Of a stretch of 14,323 bases of DNA, positions 10,895-14,323 are shown piece after piece; the stretch's first letter is position 1, and every line of letters begins with the position of its first letter. Under the pieces are notes generated by a model, which saw only the letters and a program-made list of their open reading frames with translations, ran no database searches and was not told the origin of the DNA. The stretch is from Asparagopsis taxiformis. Its lineage: Eukaryota; Rhodophyta; Florideophyceae; Bonnemaisoniales; Bonnemaisoniaceae. The stretch spans positions 1 to 14,323 of the forward strand of contig JALQPE010001351.1 in assembly GCA_030407315.1 (NCBI GenBank). The letters are read 5' to 3'. The translations under genes were made by a program, and so were the position numbers.

Positions 10895-10918
10895 GGGGGC
10901 GACAATCGCCCCCTTTTT
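10895..10918 (+). terminator. Rho-independent terminator after purB
   Basis: An 8-bp GC-rich stem, GGGGGCGA (10895-10902) with TCGCCCCC (10906-10913), has a 3-base loop and is followed by T5 (10914-10918). It starts 24 bases past the purB stop and closes the nudJ-purB cluster. Confidence 0.93.
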
Positions 10919-10928
10919 GTTACCCTTT

Positions 10929-11788
10929 ATGGATAAGCTAACCACCTCTGATGGCGTTGAGATGAGTACCTGGTTCACGGCAATCAAAGCGACCACTTAA
11001 CCCACATATTCCTTCACGGCTGGTGCTCAAACGGCCTGGAATGGCTTCCGTATGCGCGGGAATTGCCCCCCGGTATTCGCAGCCTGTGCTGGAATGCCCG
11101 TGGATTCCTGGGCACCCCGATCACAGCGAATGTCGCTGGACCGTATGGCAGACGATCTGCACGAAACTCATTCTCAAGGAAGCCGGTGAAGGTGCCACCA
11201 TTACCGGACACTCCATGGGCGCCTTGACTCTGTGGCGCTACATAGAGCGCTATGGCTGCGAGCACCTTAAAGGAATCTGTATCGTTGATCAGACCCCGAA
11301 GCTATTGACCGACGAGGATTGGAATTTAGGTATCTACGGTGATTTTTCACGGCAATACAACGAGCAGTTTTGTCATCGGCTGAAGGAAAATTTCCCGGAA
11401 ACGGTCATCCGCTTATTTTTCCAGTCTCGATAGGAACAACCAGAGTTTTCTCGATAGTAACTACGCTCGCCGTCTGCATGATTACCTGTCAAATCTGCCG
11501 GGCGACAAACTGATCCAGTGCTGGAAAAGCCTCACCTCAGCAGACCTTCGTAATGCACTGAAACAGATCGATGTACCTACTCTGCTTCTATACGGTGACC
11601 GTAGCCAGTTTTACGGGCCGGAAGTTGCTCGCTGGGTTCACAACCAGATCAGGGATAGCCGTCTGATCCGCTACAGTGAAGGGGATCACTCCCCTCATAT
11701 CGGCGAGAAAGAACGTTTTATCGGCGACTTAAGCCGGTTCTTGCAGCAACTGACTGAACCATCTGCTCTCACCAATCAGCAAGCCTGA
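10929..11788 (+). CDS. Alpha/beta hydrolase, substrate unknown (frameshifts)
   Basis: The ATG at 10929 opens [12 protein letters not shown] and then shifts frame near 10965 to [20 protein letters not shown], with the oxyanion HG motif. WNARGFLGT follows, then after shifts near 11098 and 11140 comes the nucleophile elbow GHSMG (11206-11220, serine at 11212-11214). [10 protein letters not shown] (about 11590) supplies the acid and GDHSPHIG (about 11685) the histidine, so a full Ser-Asp-His triad is visible. The stop is TGA at 11786-11788, giving about 286 residues, typical for the fold. No signal peptide was seen, so it is probably cytoplasmic. The start is only 11 bases after the purB terminator, with no clear ribosome binding site, so the true start or promoter is uncertain. 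BioH- or PcaD-like roles are possible but nothing in the sequence decides. Confidence 0.85.
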
Positions 11789-11816
11789 ATTCAGCCTTTT
11801 CATCTACGAGCACCTT

Positions 11817-12586
11817 ATGCTGGACAACATCCGTATCGTTTTGATCAACACCTTTCACCCTGGCAATATCGGCGCTGCGGCCCGCGCCATGAAAAACATG
11901 GGGCTAAACAAACCTGTATCTGGTTGATCCGAAAGAGTTTCCCCATCCGGAGGCCGAATCCCGCGCAGCGGGTGCCAAGGAGTTGCTCGATACTGCAACG
12001 GTGGTAGACACCCTGGAGCAAGCCATTGCTGACTGCTCCCTGGTAGTGGGAACCAGCGCGCGAAGCCGCAGTTCCCATGGCCCATGCTGGATGCCCGCAG
12101 TTGCGCAAACTAAAGCACTATCTGAAGCGACAAGTGGTCAAGTCGCTATCGTGTTGGTCGCGAACGGATGGGACTCCACAACGATGAACTGATGCAGTGC
12201 AACTATCACCTGGCCATACCTGCCGATCCTGAATACCCGGTGATGAATGTCAGCGCTGCTGTACAGGTGGTGTGCTATGAATTGTGGCTGGATCACTGCC
12301 AATCACAACAACAATCCGAGCCTGAAACGGAGACTCCTCCCTATCCTCGCAAAGAGCAGATGGATCATTTTTACGGCCACCTGGAGCAGACACTTCGGGA
12401 TGTTGATTTCATCATTCCCAGCACGAGGGCAAAGTGATGACCAAGTTAAAACGGTTTTTCAATCGAGCCCGACCCGAGCAGGTTGAACTCAATATGTTGC
12501 GCGGAATTCTGTCTGCCGTACAGCGTAAAAAAAACAAAGTAACCCGATCAACCACCGCGCAGAATCAGGTTTTTATCACTAAATGA
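11817..12586 (+). CDS. trmJ: tRNA (cytidine/uridine-2'-O-)-methyltransferase TrmJ (frameshifts)
   Basis: TrmJ is a SPOUT-family enzyme that methylates the 2'-OH of residue 32 in several tRNAs, using S-adenosylmethionine. The ATG at 11817 opens [20 protein letters not shown] and ARAMKNMGL, motif 1 of the family. Next come [20 protein letters not shown], a [12 protein letters not shown] segment (about 12155-12190) and a [18 protein letters not shown] segment (the SAM-binding knot, about 12233-12285). [10 protein letters not shown] and a C-terminal tail resembling E. coli TrmJ ([20 protein letters not shown], ending near 12505) follow. The stop is TGA at 12584-12586, giving about 256 residues. 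Breaks near 11910, 12065, 12105, 12152 and 12428 split the frame. It starts 28 bases after the hydrolase stop, so the two are probably co-transcribed. Confidence 0.95.
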
Positions 12587-13054
12587 TTTTCGTGCCGGCC
12601 ACAACAAACAAACAACACGGATTGTAGTCTTCATTATCTAGTTTATTTACACCTTTGAAAAATTCTCTTAATAACTACAAGTTATAGAAAACAACAAACG
12701 CCTGCATCTACCCAAACCTGCTTCAACACCAGCATTAAAGTCTGCAACCACTCATCACAATCGCCATCTTATGCTGCGTTGCGATATCTCAACTCAAGGT
12801 AGCGCGATTACAAACATTTGGAAAACATTAATGTAGTAAAATTTACAGGCTTACCAACTTTCCGAATTATAACTTTGACAGCCTTCGGCACAGCCATCAT
12901 GATGCACAGCAACAAATTCATCAATCAGCGGCAATCGGTAAGAAGTCAAGACATCCGGACTAATACGCTCGCCAATGATTACTGCCCAAATTTGATGAGG
13001 TGCGTTAACGCATCTCGACACCGGCTCGTTCCGGACCGTTCCATCGTCCTCCTT

Positions 13055-13087
13055 GAGGTTCTCTGAGCAATCAGAGAACCTCTTTTT
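13055..13087 (+). terminator. Strong rho-independent terminator
   Basis: A perfect 12-bp stem, GAGGTTCTCTGA (13055-13066) with TCAGAGAACCTC (13071-13082), has the tetraloop GCAA and is followed by T5 (13083-13087). It points on the plus strand and lies 468 bases past the trmJ stop. It ends either a long trmJ 3' tail or an unannotated transcript, and insulates batD from upstream. Confidence 0.88.
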
Positions 13088-13120
13088 ATCCATATTCGGT
13101 CTTACAATCAGGCTTGGCTA

Positions 13121-13149
13121 TTGCAGGCTTTAAAGGGTTTGATAATAAT
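13121..13149 (+). promoter_or_regulatory. Candidate promoter for batD
   Basis: TTGCAG (13121-13126) and AATAAT (13144-13149) are 17 bases apart. The -10 matches five of six consensus bases and the -35 three of six. They lie 56 bases before the batD ATG and just after a terminator, where a new transcript is expected. Assigned by eye. Confidence 0.38.
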
Positions 13150-13205
13150 ACTGTCCTTTAGCCACGCCCCCCTTATCAACCCGTAGCGGACGCCAAAATA
13201 ATAAA

Positions 13206-14323
13206 ATGCGCCTAATCCTGCTAACGCTTCTGCTGCTTAGTTCGAGCCTTCAAGCGCAGACCAGCGTAACCCTGGATCGTCAGGAAGGCGCGGTCAACAA
13301 GGTGTTCGAGTGGTGCTGGAATCCGAGCAACGGCGCCCGTTACCACCACCTGATTTCAAGGTTCTTGAGAAAGACTTCTCCATCCTCAACAATCATAAGG
13401 TCTCGGTTCCAACTTTCGCAGCGGAACCAATTACTACAGCAGCCGCTGGACCCTGAGATTGCGCCCAAAACGCATTGGAGAGCTTAAGATCCCGGGGATT
13501 CGTGTTGGTGGTGAACGTAGCCGTTCTCTCGTCTATGTAGCACTCGAAAGCGATCAACAAGACACACAGGAATCTTTGCTGGTAGAGAACGCTATTGAAC
13601 CTGATTTTGGTTACGCAAAAGCGGCCCTGATACTGAGCGTGAACCTTTTTTTCAACCAACCTCTGGTTCGTGCCGAACTTACCGAGCCCGAGCTGGATGG
13701 CGTACTGGTCATACGCCTGGGACCACAGCGCAATTATGGCGAAGTAAAAAATGGAACTGACTACCAGGTTATAGAGCAGCGTTACGCCCTGTTCGCCCTT
13801 TCCCCAGGACGCTACCAACTGCCCCCCATCGAATTATCGGCGCCGATGATACCCGGCAGCTCAACGCCCATTCGCAAACCTGGAATTTGAAGCGGTCTCT
13901 GCACCTCACCAGCAGAGCACATGGCTCGCCGCTACCGAGCTACATATCGAGGAGCACGGGAACCGGGCAATCTGGATAACCTCAGGGTCGGTGATACCGT
14001 AATCAGGACCCTGGTCATTGAGGGACATAATATACCTGCCCGCTGGTTACAACCCCAAACTGGCAGGCGTAGAAGGTATCAGCGCCTATCCCCAAGCACC
14101 TTCCCTGTCCCAGAGCGTCGACAGTGGCACTTTGGTCAGTCGGAAAAGCATTCAATACAAACTGCTGTTAACCAAACCCGGAGATTTGAAAATCCCCGCT
14201 ACCAGAATACCCTGGTGGGATGCTGTTCGTGACCAGGAAGAGATTTCACACCTTCCAGCAAAAGAGCCTCAGTGTCGCAGCTTTTCTACCCAGAAGACCG
14301 AACCTCGATACATTGAAACACCC
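13206..14323 (+). CDS. batD: BatD-family protein, 3' end beyond window (frameshifts)
   Basis: BatD proteins are large periplasmic proteins with a C-terminal membrane anchor, usually encoded with MoxR ATPase and VWA-domain BatA/BatB proteins. The ATG at 13206 opens a clear signal peptide (MRLILLTLLLLSSSLQAQ) followed by SVTLDRQE. Family features in order: KVLEKDFSILNNHK with YYSSRWTLRLRPKRIGELKI and GGERSRSLVYVAL (about 13350-13550), ELTEPELDGVLVIRLGPQRN, and a VIEQRYALFALSPGRYQLPP strand pair (about 13770-13830). Then come TWLAATELHIEEH, NLRVGDTVIRTLVIEG, and LKIPATRIPWWDAVRDQE (about 14185-14240), with the characteristic IPWWD. Shifts near 13290, 13345, 13400, 13470, 13850, 13960 and 14045 break the frame. 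The sequence stops at the window edge, before the expected membrane anchor. No batA, batB or batC lies directly upstream. Any partners would be beyond the right edge or elsewhere. Confidence 0.85.

Larger units (their letters stand above)
12587..13205. other. Gene-free stretch between trmJ and batD
   Basis: No reading frame here is convincing. Two overlapping opposite-strand frames of about 80 codons (12818-13066 plus, 12851-13093 minus) lack good ribosome binding sites and resemble no family I know. The stretch looks more AT-rich than its neighbours, especially 12600-12720. It contains a 12-base palindrome TGCGTTAACGCA (13001-13012), a strong hairpin terminator (13055-13087) and a likely batD promoter (13121-13149). 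No trmJ terminator was seen directly after 12586, so trmJ transcripts may run to 13087. Alternatively the stretch may encode a small RNA ending there. Confidence 0.6.

Noticed and set aside
12770..12787. TGCTGCGTTGCGATA as a phasin-type (PhaR) operator
   Set aside because: It only loosely resembles the remembered TGC...GCA motif, is not a full palindrome, and no polyhydroxyalkanoate gene is nearby.
13001..13012. TGCGTTAACGCA palindrome as an integron attC core
   Set aside because: The GTTRRRY core is not matched and no paired R''/L'' boxes or integrase gene were found.
12818..13093. Two opposite-strand frames of about 80 codons
   Set aside because: Neither has a good ribosome binding site or any recognisable motif, and each spans or ends inside the terminator hairpin. 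Kept only as part of the gene-free stretch.

Overview
The window is chromosomal DNA from a gammaproteobacterium. RapA, HflD and NudJ are typical of that class, and nudJ-mnmA-hflD-purB is the gene order known from Escherichia coli. The protein sequences read closer to marine or pseudomonad-like gammaproteobacteria than to enterics. This is judged by eye, and I cannot name a genus. No phage, insertion sequence, CRISPR array, rRNA or tRNA was seen.

The dominant property of the sequence is its quality. Nearly every gene longer than about 150 codons is cut into pieces by one-base shifts. Each shift can be mended by adding or removing one base, usually in a short homopolymer, and this happens in housekeeping genes such as purB, mnmA and rapA. 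I therefore read these as sequencing or assembly errors and give one span per gene. Only nudJ and the small secreted repeat protein (670-1026) are intact, complete genes. The left-edge fragment (1-183) is open over its visible length.

Layout, left to right. At 1-1026 are an edge-truncated membrane-anchored protein (-), a small two-helix membrane protein (+) and a secreted protein with two W-C repeats (-). At 1045-6834, all on the minus strand and read from right to left, are moaE (molybdopterin synthase large subunit), rapA (RNA polymerase recycling ATPase), a triple-PAS diguanylate cyclase and hemJ (protoporphyrinogen oxidase). A strong hairpin terminator separates rapA from the cyclase, and a weaker one lies between moaE and rapA. 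A 165-bp divergent promoter region (6835-6999) separates this block from the plus-strand cluster nudJ, mnmA, hflD and purB, which closes with a strong terminator. Next come an alpha/beta hydrolase of unknown substrate, trmJ (tRNA ribose methyltransferase), a 619-bp stretch with no convincing gene but a perfect 12-bp hairpin terminator, and batD, which runs off the right edge.

Functions are mostly housekeeping: tRNA modification (mnmA, trmJ), purine synthesis (purB), cofactor and haem synthesis (moaE, hemJ), transcription recycling (rapA) and c-di-GMP signalling. I found no previously undescribed multi-gene system. The least explained elements are the W-C repeat protein, the dyad upstream of purB, and the gene-free stretch with its own terminator.
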